NCBI RefSeq assembly: GCF_026810505.1
Contig: NZ_CP101750.1
Location: 5,575,501-5,639,500, forward strand
DNA length: 64,000 nucleotides
Direction: 5' to 3'
From: Streptomyces sp. Je 1-369
GTDB taxonomy: Bacteria; Actinomycetota; Actinomycetes; Streptomycetales; Streptomycetaceae
Part shown: in pieces, positions 1 through 8,679 of the stretch
Layout of the letters: every line of letters starts with the position of its first letter
Position numbering within the stretch: the first letter of the stretch is position 1
Position numbers and translations under genes: made by a program
Notes under the pieces: generated by a model
The model's database searches: none
Told to the model about the DNA's origin: nothing
Seen by the model: only the letters and a program-made list of their open reading frames with translations

Positions 1-1
1 G

Positions 2-1330
2 CTCGGCGACGACGGCTTCTTCGTGAAGGCCGTCCACACGCTCGGCGCCCCGCTCGAAGAGGGCGAGGCCGATGTGCCGTGGCCCTGCAACTCCACCAAG
101 TACATCTCGCACTTCCCCGAGGACCGCGAGATCTGGTCGTACGGCTCCGGGTACGGCGGCAACGCCCTGCTGGGCAAGAAGTGCTACGCGCTGCGCATCG
201 CCTCCGTCATGGCGCGCGACGAGGGCTGGCTCGCCGAGCACATGCTGATCCTCAAGCTCACGCCCCCGCAGGGCGAGGGCGAGGCCGCATCTCCGACGTA
301 CCTCGCCGCCGCGTTCCCGAGCGCCTGCGGCAAGACCAACCTCGCCATGCTGGAGCCGACGATCCCCGGCTGGACCGTCGAGACCATCGGCGACGACATC
401 GCCTGGATGCGGTTCGGCGAGGACGGCCGCCTCTACGCGATCAACCCCGAGGCGGGCTTCTTCGGCGTCGCGCCCGGCACCGGCGAGCACACCAACGCCA
501 ACGCCATGAAGACGCTGTGGGGCAACTCCGTCTTCACGAACGTCGCGCTCACCGACGACAACGACGTCTGGTGGGAGGGCATGACGGAGGAGACTCCGGC
601 CCACCTCACCGACTGGAAGGGCAACGACTGGACTCCTGAGTCAGGCGTCCCCGCCGCCCACCCGAACGCCCGCTTCACCACGCCCGCCTCGCAGTGCCCG
701 ATCATCGCGCCCGAGTGGGAGGACCCCAAGGGCGTGCCGATCTCGGCGATCCTCTTCGGCGGCCGTCGCGCCAGCGCGGTGCCGCTGGTGACGGAGTCCT
801 TCGACTGGCAGCACGGCGTCTTCCTCGGTGCGAACGTGGCGAGCGAGAAGACCGCCGCGGCCGAGGGCAAGGTCGGCGAGCTGCGCCGCGACCCGTTCGC
901 CATGCTGCCGTTCTGCGGCTACAACATGGGCGACTACATGGCGCACTGGGTGAAGGTCGGCGCGGACAAGGCCGACCAGTCCAAGCTGCCGAAGATCTAC
1001 TACGTCAACTGGTTCCGGAAGAACGCCGACGGCAAGTTCGTGTGGCCCGGCTTCGGCGAGAACTCCCGCGTCCTGAAGTGGATCGTGGAGCGCCTCGACG
1101 GCAGGGCCGAGGGCGTCGAGACCCCCATCGGCATCCTGCCGACGGTCGACTCGCTGGACACCGACGGCCTCGACCTGGCCAAGGACGACCTGGAGTTCCT
1201 GCTCACGGTCGACAAGGAGGTCTGGCGCGACGAGGCATCCCTGGTCCCCGAGCACCTCAACACCTTCGGTGAGCACACGCCCAAGGAGCTGTGGGACGAG
1301 TACCGCGCGCTGGTGCAGCGCCTCGGCTGA
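2..1330 (+). CDS. pckG: Phosphoenolpyruvate carboxykinase (GTP), 5' truncated by window edge
   Basis: This cytosolic gluconeogenic enzyme converts oxaloacetate and GTP to PEP, CO2 and GDP. The frame is already open at base 2, so the N-terminal roughly 160 residues of the usual 600-residue enzyme lie outside the window. The visible 442 residues include the GTP-PEPCK P-loop [13 protein letters not shown] with its reactive cysteine, the following GDDIAWM metal-site segment, and FGGRR. There is no internal stop. A strong hairpin terminator follows 40 bases after the stop, so it ends its transcript here. Identification is secure; only the start is unseen. Confidence 0.97.
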   Translation, partial: LGDDGFFVKAVHTLGAPLEEGEADVPWPCNSTKYISHFPEDREIWSYGSGYGGNALLGKKCYALRIASVMARDEGWLAEHMLILKLTPPQGEGEAASPTYLAAAFPSACGKTNLAMLEPTIPGWTVETIGDDIAWMRFGEDGRLYAINPEAGFFGVAPGTGEHTNANAMKTLWGNSVFTNVALTDDNDVWWEGMTEETPAHLTDWKGNDWTPESGVPAAHPNARFTTPASQCPIIAPEWEDPKGVPISAILFGGRRASAVPLVTESFDWQHGVFLGANVASEKTAAAEGKVGELRRDPFAMLPFCGYNMGDYMAHWVKVGADKADQSKLPKIYYVNWFRKNADGKFVWPGFGENSRVLKWIVERLDGRAEGVETPIGILPTVDSLDTDGLDLAKDDLEFLLTVDKEVWRDEASLVPEHLNTFGEHTPKELWDEYRALVQRLG

Positions 1331-1369
1331 CCCGTCGGCCGCTCCGTCGGCCTTTAGCCGTTCCGTTTC

Positions 1370-1409
1370 CGGCCGGGCCCCCGCACAACGGCGTGCGGGG
1401 GCCCGGCCG
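1370..1409 (+). terminator. Hairpin terminator of pckG
   Basis: A perfect 17-bp G+C-rich stem (1370-1386 with 1393-1409) encloses a 6-base loop, 40 bases after the pckG stop. There is no U-tract, as is common for Streptomyces terminators. Confidence 0.8.
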
Positions 1410-1526
1410 CGTGACACACCCGCATCTTGAACACCTTGCCTTCACATCCCTCACACATGTTTCATGGGTCCGCATGTCGGCCCGCTGATCACGGCGGGCC
1501 GTCGATCGATCCTGTGGGGGGACGAG

Positions 1527-3272
1527 TTGAAGAGATCTCTGGGCTTACGACGGGTGACGGGTGCCGCGCTCGCGGTGGCCATCGGCTCGGCAGGGATGAT
1601 CGCCGTCGGGGCGCCCGCGGCCTCCGCGGCGACACCGTCCGACGAGGCGGCGAAGCTGCCCATCGCGTCGTTCGGGGCGATGGTCGTCGACGACGCGCAC
1701 GAGCGGGTCTACGTCACCGACGGGCGCAGGAGCGGTGCCGGGGCGAGCGAGGTCCTCGTCTACGACTTCGCGGGCCGGCGCGTCGGTTCGCTCGCCACGG
1801 ACCAGCCGGCGTCCGGCATGGCGCTCAGCGCGGACGGCGCGACCCTGCACGTGTCGCAGTCCAACCGCATCCTGACGTTCGACACGGCGACGCAGACCAG
1901 GACCGGCGCCGCGAGCACGCCCTATGACGTGACCTGTGGCCGCGAGGTCGCGGTCGCGGGCGGCAGGACATGGTTCACGGAGACGCCGTACACCGGCTCC
2001 ACGTACTGCGAACGGCCCGACAACCTGGCCCTGCTGTACGGGGTCAAGGGCACGGCGTCGGTCAACACCGGGTGGAACAGCCAGGGACGGCTGCGCCTGG
2101 AGGCGGGCCCCGGGGCGCCCGACCGGCTCGTGATGGGGCAGGCGGGCGCGGGTCCCACGGCCGACCCGTTCCTCACTACGTTCGATGCGAGCGGCGACAG
2201 TCTCGTGCGGGGCCCCTCGCGGCGGTTCGCCGACGCCGAGGGCAAGGGCGCGCTCGACCTGAAGGACATCGCGCAGAGCGCCGACGGCAAGCGCATCGCC
2301 GTGGCGGATGCCGCGTACGGCACCCGGCTGCTCGACGCCGGTGACCTGGCGGACGCCCCGACGGCGTACCAGCCGCTGCCGGAGGGCGCGAAGGCGTCGG
2401 CGGTGGCGTTCAGCGGCGACGGCAAGTACGTGGCGCGGGGCGCGGCCGCCACCGGCAGCGCGGCGGACCTCCTGATCCAGCCCGCCGACCCGAAGGACGG
2501 CACCACACCGCTGGAGTTCGCCTTCGAGGGGGACCTCGACGGGAAGCGGGTCGTGCCGCAGGGGCTCAACTGGGCCAAGGACGGCTCGCGGCTCTTCGCG
2601 GTGACCTCCGACGGCGGCAACGGCCACTGGCTGCACGTCATCAAGCCGCCGGCCGCGCAGTACGACTCGCGCTTCACCGGCACCCTCACCACCACGCCGT
2701 CGAAGCCCGTCGTCGGTGAACCCATGGGTATCCGTGGCAGGTTGGAGCTCGACGGCCCCGCGCCCGCGGAGCCCGTGAAGGTCGCCGCCGTCCGCAAGGA
2801 CGCCGACGGCACGCAGGAGGTGGCGGCCGCCAGAGTCGCGGCCGACGGCAGCTTCACCGTCCTGGACGTGCCGGACCGGGTCGGCGAGGCGACGTACACG
2901 CTGCGCTTCCTCGGCGACGTCACGCACCGCCCGGCCGAGGACGTCACGCTCACGGTGGACGTCGCGAAGGCCTCGACGGGGATCGAGCTGACCGCGCCCG
3001 CCGAGGCGACCCGCGCGGGCGGCGTCGCGATCACCGGCAAGCTGACCGGGCAGGGACGCGCCCTGCCGTCCGGGATCAACCTGAAGGTGACGCGGACCGA
3101 CCGGCTCGGCACGACGGGCGAGCTGACGTCGGCGTCGGTCGCGGCCGACGGCACGTTCAGCGTCAAGGACCTGCCCAGCAAGCGGGGCAAGACGCTCTAC
3201 ACGGTGAGCTACGCGGGTGACGCCCTGCACGAGGGTTCGTCCGCCACGGCGACCGTCAAGATCACCGGCTAG
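1527..3272 (+). CDS. Secreted beta-propeller-like protein with two C-terminal Ig-like repeats
   Basis: The chosen start is TTG 1527, with a GGGGGGA Shine-Dalgarno about 5 bases upstream; it directly precedes a signal peptide (KRS, hydrophobic core, cleavage near APAASA). The 581-residue mature protein has a WD/NHL-like propeller region (about 50-390) with recurring blocks such as VYVTDGRR and IAVADAAYGTRLLD. Two related Ig-like modules follow (about 395-490 and 490-580), each ending in YTLRFLGD or YTVSYAGD plus a T/V-rich strand. No catalytic motif is recognisable. The likely role is cell-surface or extracellular binding. It is convergent with the next gene across a hairpin. An upstream GTG/ATG at 1464 would put extra residues before the signal peptide and is less likely. 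Confidence 0.8.
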   Translation: MKRSLGLRRVTGAALAVAIGSAGMIAVGAPAASAATPSDEAAKLPIASFGAMVVDDAHERVYVTDGRRSGAGASEVLVYDFAGRRVGSLATDQPASGMALSADGATLHVSQSNRILTFDTATQTRTGAASTPYDVTCGREVAVAGGRTWFTETPYTGSTYCERPDNLALLYGVKGTASVNTGWNSQGRLRLEAGPGAPDRLVMGQAGAGPTADPFLTTFDASGDSLVRGPSRRFADAEGKGALDLKDIAQSADGKRIAVADAAYGTRLLDAGDLADAPTAYQPLPEGAKASAVAFSGDGKYVARGAAATGSAADLLIQPADPKDGTTPLEFAFEGDLDGKRVVPQGLNWAKDGSRLFAVTSDGGNGHWLHVIKPPAAQYDSRFTGTLTTTPSKPVVGEPMGIRGRLELDGPAPAEPVKVAAVRKDADGTQEVAAARVAADGSFTVLDVPDRVGEATYTLRFLGDVTHRPAEDVTLTVDVAKASTGIELTAPAEATRAGGVAITGKLTGQGRALPSGINLKVTRTDRLGTTGELTSASVAADGTFSVKDLPSKRGKTLYTVSYAGDALHEGSSATATVKITG

Positions 3273-3309
3273 GCGGCCGGCACCCCCAGCTGTCGCCGGG
3301 CTGGTGGCA

Positions 3310-3342
3310 CCCGGTCCGTGGCCTCCCCGGCCGCGGACCGGG
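3310..3342. terminator. Bidirectional hairpin between convergent genes
   Basis: A 9-bp perfect stem (3310-3318 with 3334-3342, arm CCCGGTCCG) sits between the stop of the Ig-like protein gene (3272) and the stop of the reverse-strand gene (3348). Confidence 0.55.
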
Positions 3343-3347
3343 GCCGA

Positions 3348-3758
3348 TCAGGGGGCGCCGACGAGGCGCGAGGCGTCCGCGTGGGCGTCCATGCGCTCGG
3401 CGGCCAGGATCGCCGCCGCGGTGTCGGCACGGGACGCCGCCACCACCAGGGCGCGGCCCGCGAGGGCGTGGGCGCGCTGGTGCAGGGCGGACAGGTGGGG
3501 CTCGTGGACGGCGGCCGCGACGGCGGAGCGCGGCGGGAGAACGCCCCCGCGCAGCCGTGCCACCTGCAGCGCGAGCTGCTCGGCGGCGTCGTCGAGGGCG
3601 GCCGAGGGGGACAGGGCGCGCAGCTCGTCGGTGAGGGCGAGCAGCGCCGCGAGGTGTCCGGCGAGCTGGATGTCCAGCTCCTCCTCGCGGGAGCGGTGCG
3701 GATAGCTCGCGTCGTCGGCCATGGTGTGGACCGACTTGGTGCGGATCGGCTCGTACAT
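3348..3758 (-). CDS. Hypothetical alanine-rich helical protein
   Basis: This is a 136-residue soluble protein with no recognised domain. Start ATG 3758 is chosen because GGAGG lies 7 bases upstream; an in-frame ATG at 3791 lacks a site. After a short basic N-terminus, the body (about 30-130) is almost entirely Ala/Leu/Arg/Glu-rich helix, including LAGHLAALLALTDELRAL and AAEQLALQVARLRG, compatible with a helical bundle or dimer. It lies between the Ig-like protein gene and the aminotransferase on the same strand as the latter, 91 bases downstream of it, so co-transcription is possible. No function is inferred. Confidence 0.7.
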   Translation of the reverse strand: MYEPIRTKSVHTMADDASYPHRSREEELDIQLAGHLAALLALTDELRALSPSAALDDAAEQLALQVARLRGGVLPPRSAVAAAVHEPHLSALHQRAHALAGRALVVAASRADTAAAILAAERMDAHADASRLVGAP

Positions 3759-3849
3759 GGGATGGCCTCCAGACGGTTGCTTGAAAGCCATCCTAGCTTA
3801 GATCCTGTCTAAAGTTGAGTCGGGGTCAATCCTGGTCGATCGGTGCTGG

Positions 3850-5061
3850 TCAGGGCTGGCTGTAGCCGTCCAGGAAATGACCGATCCGGGTGACCGCCTC
3901 CGCGAGATCCGTCGCCGTCGGCAGCGTCACGACCCGGAAGTGGTCGGGTTCGGGCCAGTTGAAGCCCGTACCGTGCACGACCATGATCTTCTCGGCGCGC
4001 AGCAGGTCGAGGACCATCTGCCGGTCGTCCTTGATCTTGAAGACCTTCGGGTCGAGCCGCGGGAAGAGGTAGAGCGACCCCTTCGGCTTCACGCAGCTCA
4101 CGCCGGGGATCTGCGTCAGCAGGTCGTACGCCGTGTCGCGCTGCTCCAGGAGCCGGCCGCCCGGCAGCACCAGGTCGTTGATCGTCTGCCGTCCGCTGAG
4201 CGCGGCCACGACGCCGTGCTGGCCAGGCATGTTCGCGCACAGGCGCATGTTCGCGAGGATCGTCAGGCCCTCGATGTACGAGGACGCGTGCGCCTTCGGG
4301 CCCGAGATCGCCATCCAGCCGACCCGGTACCCCGCCACGCGGTACGCCTTCGACATGCCGTTGAAGGTGAGGGTCAGCAGGTCCGGGGCGACGGCGGCGG
4401 TCGGCGTGTGCGTCGCGCCGTCGTAGAGGATCTTGTCGTAGATCTCGTCCGAGCAGACCAGCAGGTTGTGGCGGCGCGCGATGTCGGTGAGGCCGCGCAG
4501 CATCGCTTCGTCGTACACGGCGCCGGTCGGGTTGTTCGGGTTGATGATCACGAGCGCCTTGGTGCGGTCGGTGACCTTGCGCTCGATGTCCGCGAGGTCC
4601 GGCATCCAGTCCGCCTGCTCGTCGCAGCGGTAGTGCACGGCGGTGCCGCCGGACAGGGAGACGGCCGCGGTCCACAGGGGGTAGTCCGGCGCCGGTACGA
4701 GGACCTCGTCGCCGTCGTCCAGGAGGCCCTGCATGGCCATCACGATGAGCTCGGAGACGCCGTTGCCGATGAAGACGTGCTCGACGTCGGTCTCGATGCC
4801 CAGCGTCTGGTTGTGCATGACGACCGCGCGGCGGGCGGCGAGGAGGCCCTTCGCGTCGCCGTAGCCGTGCGCCGTGCCGACGTTGCGGAGGACGTCCTCC
4901 AGGATCTCGGGCGGGCACTCGAAGCCGAAGGCGGCGGGGTTGCCGGTGTTGAGCTTCAGGATGCGGTGACCGGCCGCCTCCAGCCGCATCGCCTCCTCGA
5001 GCACCGGGCCCCGGATCTCGTAACAGACGTTGGAGAGCTTCGTCGACTGGATGACCTGCAT
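3850..5061 (-). CDS. Alanine-type PLP aminotransferase (AlaA-like, fold type I)
   Basis: This cytosolic class I/II aminotransferase most resembles alanine/valine-pyruvate transaminases. The 403-residue frame has the N-terminal motif IRGPVLEEAMRLE, GNPAAFGFECP, INPNNPTG (substrate carboxylate and PLP contacts), SDEIYDK, and SKAYRVAGYRVGW carrying the Schiff-base lysine and phosphate-binding arginine. I chose ATG 5061 because family members typically begin at MQVIQS; the frame extends to a GTG at 5112 (420 residues), and neither site has a good ribosome-binding sequence, so the start is uncertain. Substrate specificity cannot be decided from sequence, but pyruvate/alanine with glutamate is the likely pair. 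Confidence 0.9.
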   Translation of the reverse strand: MQVIQSTKLSNVCYEIRGPVLEEAMRLEAAGHRILKLNTGNPAAFGFECPPEILEDVLRNVGTAHGYGDAKGLLAARRAVVMHNQTLGIETDVEHVFIGNGVSELIVMAMQGLLDDGDEVLVPAPDYPLWTAAVSLSGGTAVHYRCDEQADWMPDLADIERKVTDRTKALVIINPNNPTGAVYDEAMLRGLTDIARRHNLLVCSDEIYDKILYDGATHTPTAAVAPDLLTLTFNGMSKAYRVAGYRVGWMAISGPKAHASSYIEGLTILANMRLCANMPGQHGVVAALSGRQTINDLVLPGGRLLEQRDTAYDLLTQIPGVSCVKPKGSLYLFPRLDPKVFKIKDDRQMVLDLLRAEKIMVVHGTGFNWPEPDHFRVVTLPTATDLAEAVTRIGHFLDGYSQP

Positions 5062-5281
5062 GTCCGCGAGCTTACGGGCGGGTATCACGGGCCGCCTCGT
5101 GTTTTCGGACACAAGGGGTGTCCCGCGGGGCCCGGCGGAGCGTGTTGTTCCGCTCCACGGCGTCCTGTCAGCGGTCAGTTGTGTCCGTTTGTGGTCTTGT
5201 CCTGACGGCGTGGCGCCCCAACAATGCGCATGACAACGCCGAAGGAACTTCGGTCACTTAGTCATCTGAGGGGACCCCCAC

Positions 5282-6133
5282 ATGAAGAAGCCTCTCGTCG
5301 GTGCGTGCTTCGCGGCTCTGCTCATCGGAGCAACCGCGGCGCCCGCGACTGCCGTCGGCAACGAAGCACCCGCGAAGCCCAGGATCAAGGCCGTCACACT
5401 CGCCGGAACGGTGGCGCTCAGCAACTGCTCCGGCTCCGTGGTCCGCGTACCGAACTCCCAGCCCACCGACCCGGCCCTCGTCCTGTCCAACGGACACTGC
5501 CTGGAGAGCGGCTTCCCCGCGCCGGGCGAGGTCATCGTCAACAAGGCCTCCTCCCGCAGCTTCACGCTGCTCAACAGCTCGGGCGGCCGCCTCGGGACCA
5601 TCAAGGCCAGCAAGATCGCGTACGGCACGATGACCGACACGGACATGTCGCTCTATCAGACCACCAGCACTTACAAGGACATAGAGAGCCGGTACGGGAT
5701 CAAGGCGCTTGAACTGAACTCGGCGCGCCCCGAGCAGGGGCGGAAGATCACCGTCGCCTCCGGGTACTGGAAGAAGCTGTACAAGTGCAGCGTCGACGGC
5801 TTCGCGTACCGCCTCAAGGAGGGGAGCTGGACCTGGAAGGACTCGGTCCGCTACACCCCCGACTGCAAGACGATCGGCGGCACCTCGGGCTCCCCGGTGA
5901 TCGACGACGAGACCGGCAAGGTCGTCGCCGTCAACAACACCGGCAACGAGAGCGGTGAGCGGTGCACGGACAACAACCCGTGCGAGGTCGACGAGAACGG
6001 CAAGGTCACCGTGCGCGAAGGCATCAACTACGCGCAGCAGACCTACTGGATCGTGCCGTGCGTCGGCGCCGGCAACAAGATCGACCTGAGCCGCGCGGGC
6101 TGCCAGCTGCCCAAGCCCTCGGGCATGCGGTAA
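5282..6133 (+). CDS. Secreted trypsin-like serine protease (paralog A)
   Basis: An S1-family secreted protease of 283 residues. A signal peptide ends near residues 22-25 (APATA-V). The catalytic triad is readable as His72 in NGHC, Asp121 in TDTDMSLY and Ser202 in GGTSGSPV, with several cysteines likely forming disulphides. GAGGGGA lies 7 bases before the ATG. A closely similar protein is encoded at 12853-13734, and the two genes share a sequence of the form AATGCnnnnTGACAA about 50-60 bases before their starts, which suggests duplicated control as well as duplicated coding sequence. There is no pro-domain of the alpha-lytic type. The substrate is unknown. Confidence 0.88.
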   Translation: MKKPLVGACFAALLIGATAAPATAVGNEAPAKPRIKAVTLAGTVALSNCSGSVVRVPNSQPTDPALVLSNGHCLESGFPAPGEVIVNKASSRSFTLLNSSGGRLGTIKASKIAYGTMTDTDMSLYQTTSTYKDIESRYGIKALELNSARPEQGRKITVASGYWKKLYKCSVDGFAYRLKEGSWTWKDSVRYTPDCKTIGGTSGSPVIDDETGKVVAVNNTGNESGERCTDNNPCEVDENGKVTVREGINYAQQTYWIVPCVGAGNKIDLSRAGCQLPKPSGMR

Positions 6134-6140
6134 CCACTGC

Positions 6141-6190
6141 TGCGGGTGCCGTCCGAGACCCCCTGCCGGGGTTCTCGGACGGCACCCGCA
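6141..6190. terminator. Long hairpin terminator between convergent genes
   Basis: An 18-bp perfect outer stem (6141-6158 with 6173-6190) has additional CCCC/GGGG pairing inside the loop. It lies between the protease stop (6133) and the reverse-strand DUF2267 stop (6207), so it can serve both. Confidence 0.85.
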
Positions 6191-6206
6191 CGTCAGAGCC
6201 TGCCCT

Positions 6207-6605
6207 TCAGGCCGCCCGCACCAGCTCCGCCCTGCCGAACAGCAGCGCGTAACCGGACGGCAGCAGGCCCAGCAGGCGGTCGACGAGTGCGCCGTCCACC
6301 GCCCGCGCCAGTGCGGTGAGGACGGAGCTGACGTCCCAGCGGGCGGTGGCGGGGGTCGCGCCCGGCAGGCACTTCGCCACGCTCTCCACGAACTGCGCCG
6401 CCGTGAGCGGCCGGGCGGCGGGGATGCGGTCCGCGAGGAGCCGCGCCGCCTCCGGCGGCAGCTGCCGCGCCAGATCGGCCCGTACGGTCCCGACGACGTG
6501 GCCGCCGAGGGCGGACAGGACGACGCGTGTCACGCGCTCCGCGTCCGCCGCGCCGTCGTACTGGCCGGTCTCCCGCACCGTCTCGATGAGTTCGCTCCAC
6601 CTCAT
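6207..6605 (-). CDS. DUF2267 domain protein
   Basis: A 132-residue protein that is essentially one DUF2267 domain: an N-terminal helix pair (WSELIETVRETGQYDGAADA), then LSALGGHVVGTVRADLARQLP and a C-terminal helical region ending LLPSGYALLF. DUF2267 proteins are often encoded beside stress genes such as hsp20; their biochemical role is not established. The gene lies 27 bases downstream of the hsp20 stop on the same strand, so they are probably co-transcribed from the strong promoter at 7103-7132. No catalytic residues are evident. Confidence 0.85.
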   Translation of the reverse strand: MRWSELIETVRETGQYDGAADAERVTRVVLSALGGHVVGTVRADLARQLPPEAARLLADRIPAARPLTAAQFVESVAKCLPGATPATARWDVSSVLTALARAVDGALVDRLLGLLPSGYALLFGRAELVRAA

Positions 6606-6632
6606 CGTGCCGTTCTCCTCCGTCTCGTCTCG

Positions 6633-7055
6633 TCAGCCGTCGATCTGCTTGCGGTCGCCGCCGCCGCTGATGTGGATCTTCCGGGGCTTGGCCCGCTCGG
6701 CCACCGGGATGCGGAGCGTCAGGACACCGGCTTCGTACGAGGCGTCGATGCGCTCCGTGTCCAGGGTGTCGCCGAGGAAGAGCTGGCGGGCGTAGCTTCC
6801 GGTGGACCGCTCGGCCGCGATCATCTCCACGCCCTCGGGGGCGGGGGAGCGGCGCTCGGCCCGCACGTTCAGCACGTGGCGCTCGACGTCCAGGTCGATC
6901 GACTCCGGGTCGATGCCCGGCAGGTCGAAGTGGACGACGAACTCGTCGCCGTCGCGGTAGGCGTCCATCTGCATCCCGGCGGGGCGGGAGCTGCTGAAGA
7001 CCTGCTGGGCGAGGCGGTCGAACTCGCGGAACGGGTCGGTACGCATGAGCATCAC
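6633..7055 (-). CDS. Small heat-shock protein, Hsp20/alpha-crystallin family
   Basis: This 140-residue ATP-independent holdase chaperone has an N-terminal arm [17 protein letters not shown], an alpha-crystallin domain (about 45-130) with [26 protein letters not shown] and the family signature [11 protein letters not shown], and a short C-terminal tail. In Streptomyces, Hsp18 of this family is heat induced. Upstream lies an unusually consensus-like promoter with an A+T-rich -10 region (7103-7132). A frame start at 7055 is used; ATG codons at residues 2 and 4 are alternatives. DUF2267 follows in the same transcript. Confidence 0.93.
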   Translation of the reverse strand: MMLMRTDPFREFDRLAQQVFSSSRPAGMQMDAYRDGDEFVVHFDLPGIDPESIDLDVERHVLNVRAERRSPAPEGVEMIAAERSTGSYARQLFLGDTLDTERIDASYEAGVLTLRIPVAERAKPRKIHISGGGDRKQIDG

Positions 7056-7102
7056 GGGTCACTCCTCTTCTCTGATGTTGGGTGCGATGCCCTACGCCTT
7101 TT

Positions 7103-7132
7103 TATATAGCTCAGGAGGAGGAAAGTTGACAA
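7103..7132 (-). promoter_or_regulatory. Predicted strong sigma70-type promoter of hsp20-DUF2267
   Basis: Reading the reverse strand, TTGTCA (7127-7132) and TATATA (7103-7108) are separated by 18 bases. The -10 region continues into AAAAAG. This is close to the vegetative consensus and rare for its A+T content in this window, ending about 50 bases before the hsp20 start. No HrcA or HspR consensus was recognised. Confidence 0.65.
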
Positions 7133-7227
7133 GCCCCGACTCATGTTGAGCCGGGGCCTGTCGTGCCGGACCCGCTGTCCGGGCGCGGAGGGGGTGGTGC
7201 GGAGGGAGTGGTGCGGAGGGGGTGCGG

Positions 7228-7605
7228 TCAGGAGTCGGAGTAGCTGAGGTCGCCCACGGTCCAGGCGCCGACGTCCGCCAGGGCGATCCGGTACATCCCG
7301 CCGGTCTCCGGCAGGCCCAGGCTGCCCTGGAGGATCCGGGCCAGGTGGAAGTGGAGGTGGGTGGGCGGCTCGGTCTTCAGGGGCGGGCCCGAATCCGCCT
7401 CGGGGGACACGAACGCCGCCGCGAAGGGGCCGAGCCGGGCGGAGTCCTTCAGGACTTCGGCGACGCGCCGCCGCCACAGGGCCTCGGGGGCCAGCCTCCC
7501 GGTGATGACGGCACCGCCGACGACCACGGTGAGGGACATCTGATTGCTGTGCTCGGACTCGACCAGGGTGGCGATGTCAACGAGCAGCTCGTCAGGGATC
7601 GACAT
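7228..7605 (-). CDS. GvpU-like gas-vesicle accessory protein homolog
   Basis: A 125-residue protein. By recollection of the Priestia megaterium GvpU sequence, the segments LTVVVGGAVITGRL and HLHFHLARILQG...MYRIALADVGAWTVGDL align in order with GvpU segments of similar spacing, so I call it GvpU-like; this was not tested by search. No gvpA or other vesicle gene is visible nearby, although an Hsp20 gene (the family of some vesicle chaperones) lies 172 bases downstream on the same strand. Start ATG 7605 follows TACC-rich sequence with a modest ribosome site. An alternative reading is a conserved Streptomyces protein with no vesicle role. Confidence 0.55.
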   Translation of the reverse strand: MSIPDELLVDIATLVESEHSNQMSLTVVVGGAVITGRLAPEALWRRRVAEVLKDSARLGPFAAAFVSPEADSGPPLKTEPPTHLHFHLARILQGSLGLPETGGMYRIALADVGAWTVGDLSYSDS

Positions 7606-7743
7606 GACTGGTCAGCTTACCGAGGTGCGGGACGGCCGGACCCGATACCTCCCCTCCCAGTCTGCGAAAAACTGTCACCGCAGGAGGAGGCAAGCGGCAC
7701 TCCGTTGTTAGGGTTCCTGCTTGTAGCCAAGGAAAAGGTGCAG

Positions 7744-8079
7744 ATGCCCCCGGAGACCCCCTCGCGCGGCCAAGACCGGTTCGACGACGACGACTACCCC
7801 GCCTACACGATGGGCCGGGCCGCCGAGATGATCGGCGCCACGCCCGGCTTCCTCCGCGCGGTCGGCGAGGCCCGCCTGATCACGCCCCTGCGGTCCGAGG
7901 GCGGCCACCGCCGCTACTCCCGCTATCAGCTCCGCGTCGCCGCGCGCGCCCGCGAGCTCGTCGACAAGGGCACCCCGGTCGACGCCGCCTGCCGCATCGT
8001 CGTCCTGGAGGACCAGCTGGAGGACGCGTTGCGCATCAACGAGGAGCTCCGCGACAAGGAGTCACACGGCGACGGGTAG
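7744..8079 (+). CDS. MerR-type helix-turn-helix regulator
   Basis: A 111-residue DNA-binding protein consisting mostly of a MerR N-terminal domain: YTMGRAAEMIGATPGFLRAVGEARLITPLRSEGGHRRYSRYQL (recognition helix plus wing), followed by a helix ending VVLEDQLEDALRINEELRD likely for dimerisation. There is no C-terminal ligand-binding domain, as in short HspR/SoxR-like members. AAGGAAAAGG lies directly upstream; GTG 7738 is an equally possible start. It reads toward the cold-shock gene 336 bases downstream and could act locally, but its target is unknown. Confidence 0.8.
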   Translation: MPPETPSRGQDRFDDDDYPAYTMGRAAEMIGATPGFLRAVGEARLITPLRSEGGHRRYSRYQLRVAARARELVDKGTPVDAACRIVVLEDQLEDALRINEELRDKESHGDG

Positions 8080-8415
8080 CCCCGCGGCGCCGGAGTCCCG
8101 CAGCCGTCGACGCAGCCGTCATCCGGCCGGGTCCGAATATCTGTGACGGTCAAAACAGAATTTCGCGTGAAGTGCCGGGAGGGTTTATCCGTCGACGGGC
8201 CCAACGATATGAAAACCCTGCGCGGATCATCGTCGCGTGCTACTGTCGTTATCAGTTGCAGTTGTGGTTTCCAGAGACTCCAAGTGCTCAGCCGACATAC
8301 CGCGTCGGCAGGGCACTTTGTTTTTGCCGGTCATGTCCGGTCAGGGTAATCATCACGGCGACGTGGAGTCCGCACAGTGCGGGCTCCCGGGCAATTGCCC
8401 CGAAGGAGATATGAC
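8080..8415 (+). promoter_or_regulatory. Long structured leader region of the cold-shock gene
   Basis: This 336-base gap has no gene. Just before the cold-shock start there are two hairpins: 8366-8386 (GAGTCCGCAC with GTGCGGGCTC, one G-U pair) and the perfect palindrome GGGCAATTGCCC at 8389-8400, followed at once by AAGGAG (8403-8408) and ATG 8416. A further hairpin with arms GCCGAC/GTCGGC lies at about 8294-8312. Long structured leaders are typical of csp mRNAs; temperature control here is inference. No clear promoter was identified. Confidence 0.5.
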
Positions 8416-8619
8416 ATGGCTACTGGCACCGTGAAGTGGTTCAACTCGGAAAAGGGCTTCGGCTTCATCGAGCAGGAGGGTGGCGGCGCTGACGTCTTCG
8501 CCCACTACTCGAACATTGCCGCCCAGGGCTTCCGTGAGCTGCAGGAGGGCCAGAAGGTGACCTTCGACGTCACGCAGGGCCAGAAGGGCCCGCAGGCCGA
8601 GAACATCGTTCCCGCCTGA
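8416..8619 (+). CDS. Cold-shock protein, CspA family
   Basis: A 67-residue single cold-shock domain that binds single-stranded RNA and DNA. The RNP1 motif KGFGFI and the RNP2-like DVFAHY are present, within the standard start [23 protein letters not shown] 8416 has AAGGAG at the ideal distance. It is preceded by a structured leader and followed by a strong terminator, so it is monocistronic. The DEAD-box helicase gene directly downstream is a typical cold-shock partner that would unwind RNA. Codon choice is very biased, as for a highly expressed gene. Confidence 0.96.
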   Translation: MATGTVKWFNSEKGFGFIEQEGGGADVFAHYSNIAAQGFRELQEGQKVTFDVTQGQKGPQAENIVPA

Positions 8620-8644
8620 CGTCTGACGCTCACGCGTATTTCGT

Positions 8645-8679
8645 AGCTGGGGCCCGCACCTTGGGTGCGGGCCCCAGCT
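8645..8679 (+). terminator. Terminator of the cold-shock gene
   Basis: A perfect 15-bp stem (8645-8659 with 8665-8679) has a 5-base loop and is followed by a T-containing stretch GTTGTGTTTT, 25 bases after the stop. Confidence 0.88.

Noticed and set aside
641..1417. Long reverse-strand ORF opposite pckG (258 residues), and similar long shadow ORFs elsewhere (e.g. 11077-15474 reverse, 22802-25321 reverse)
   Set aside because: In DNA with such GC-rich third positions, antisense frames stay open by chance. Their products are Arg/Ala/Gly/Pro-rich without motifs and lie opposite well-supported genes.
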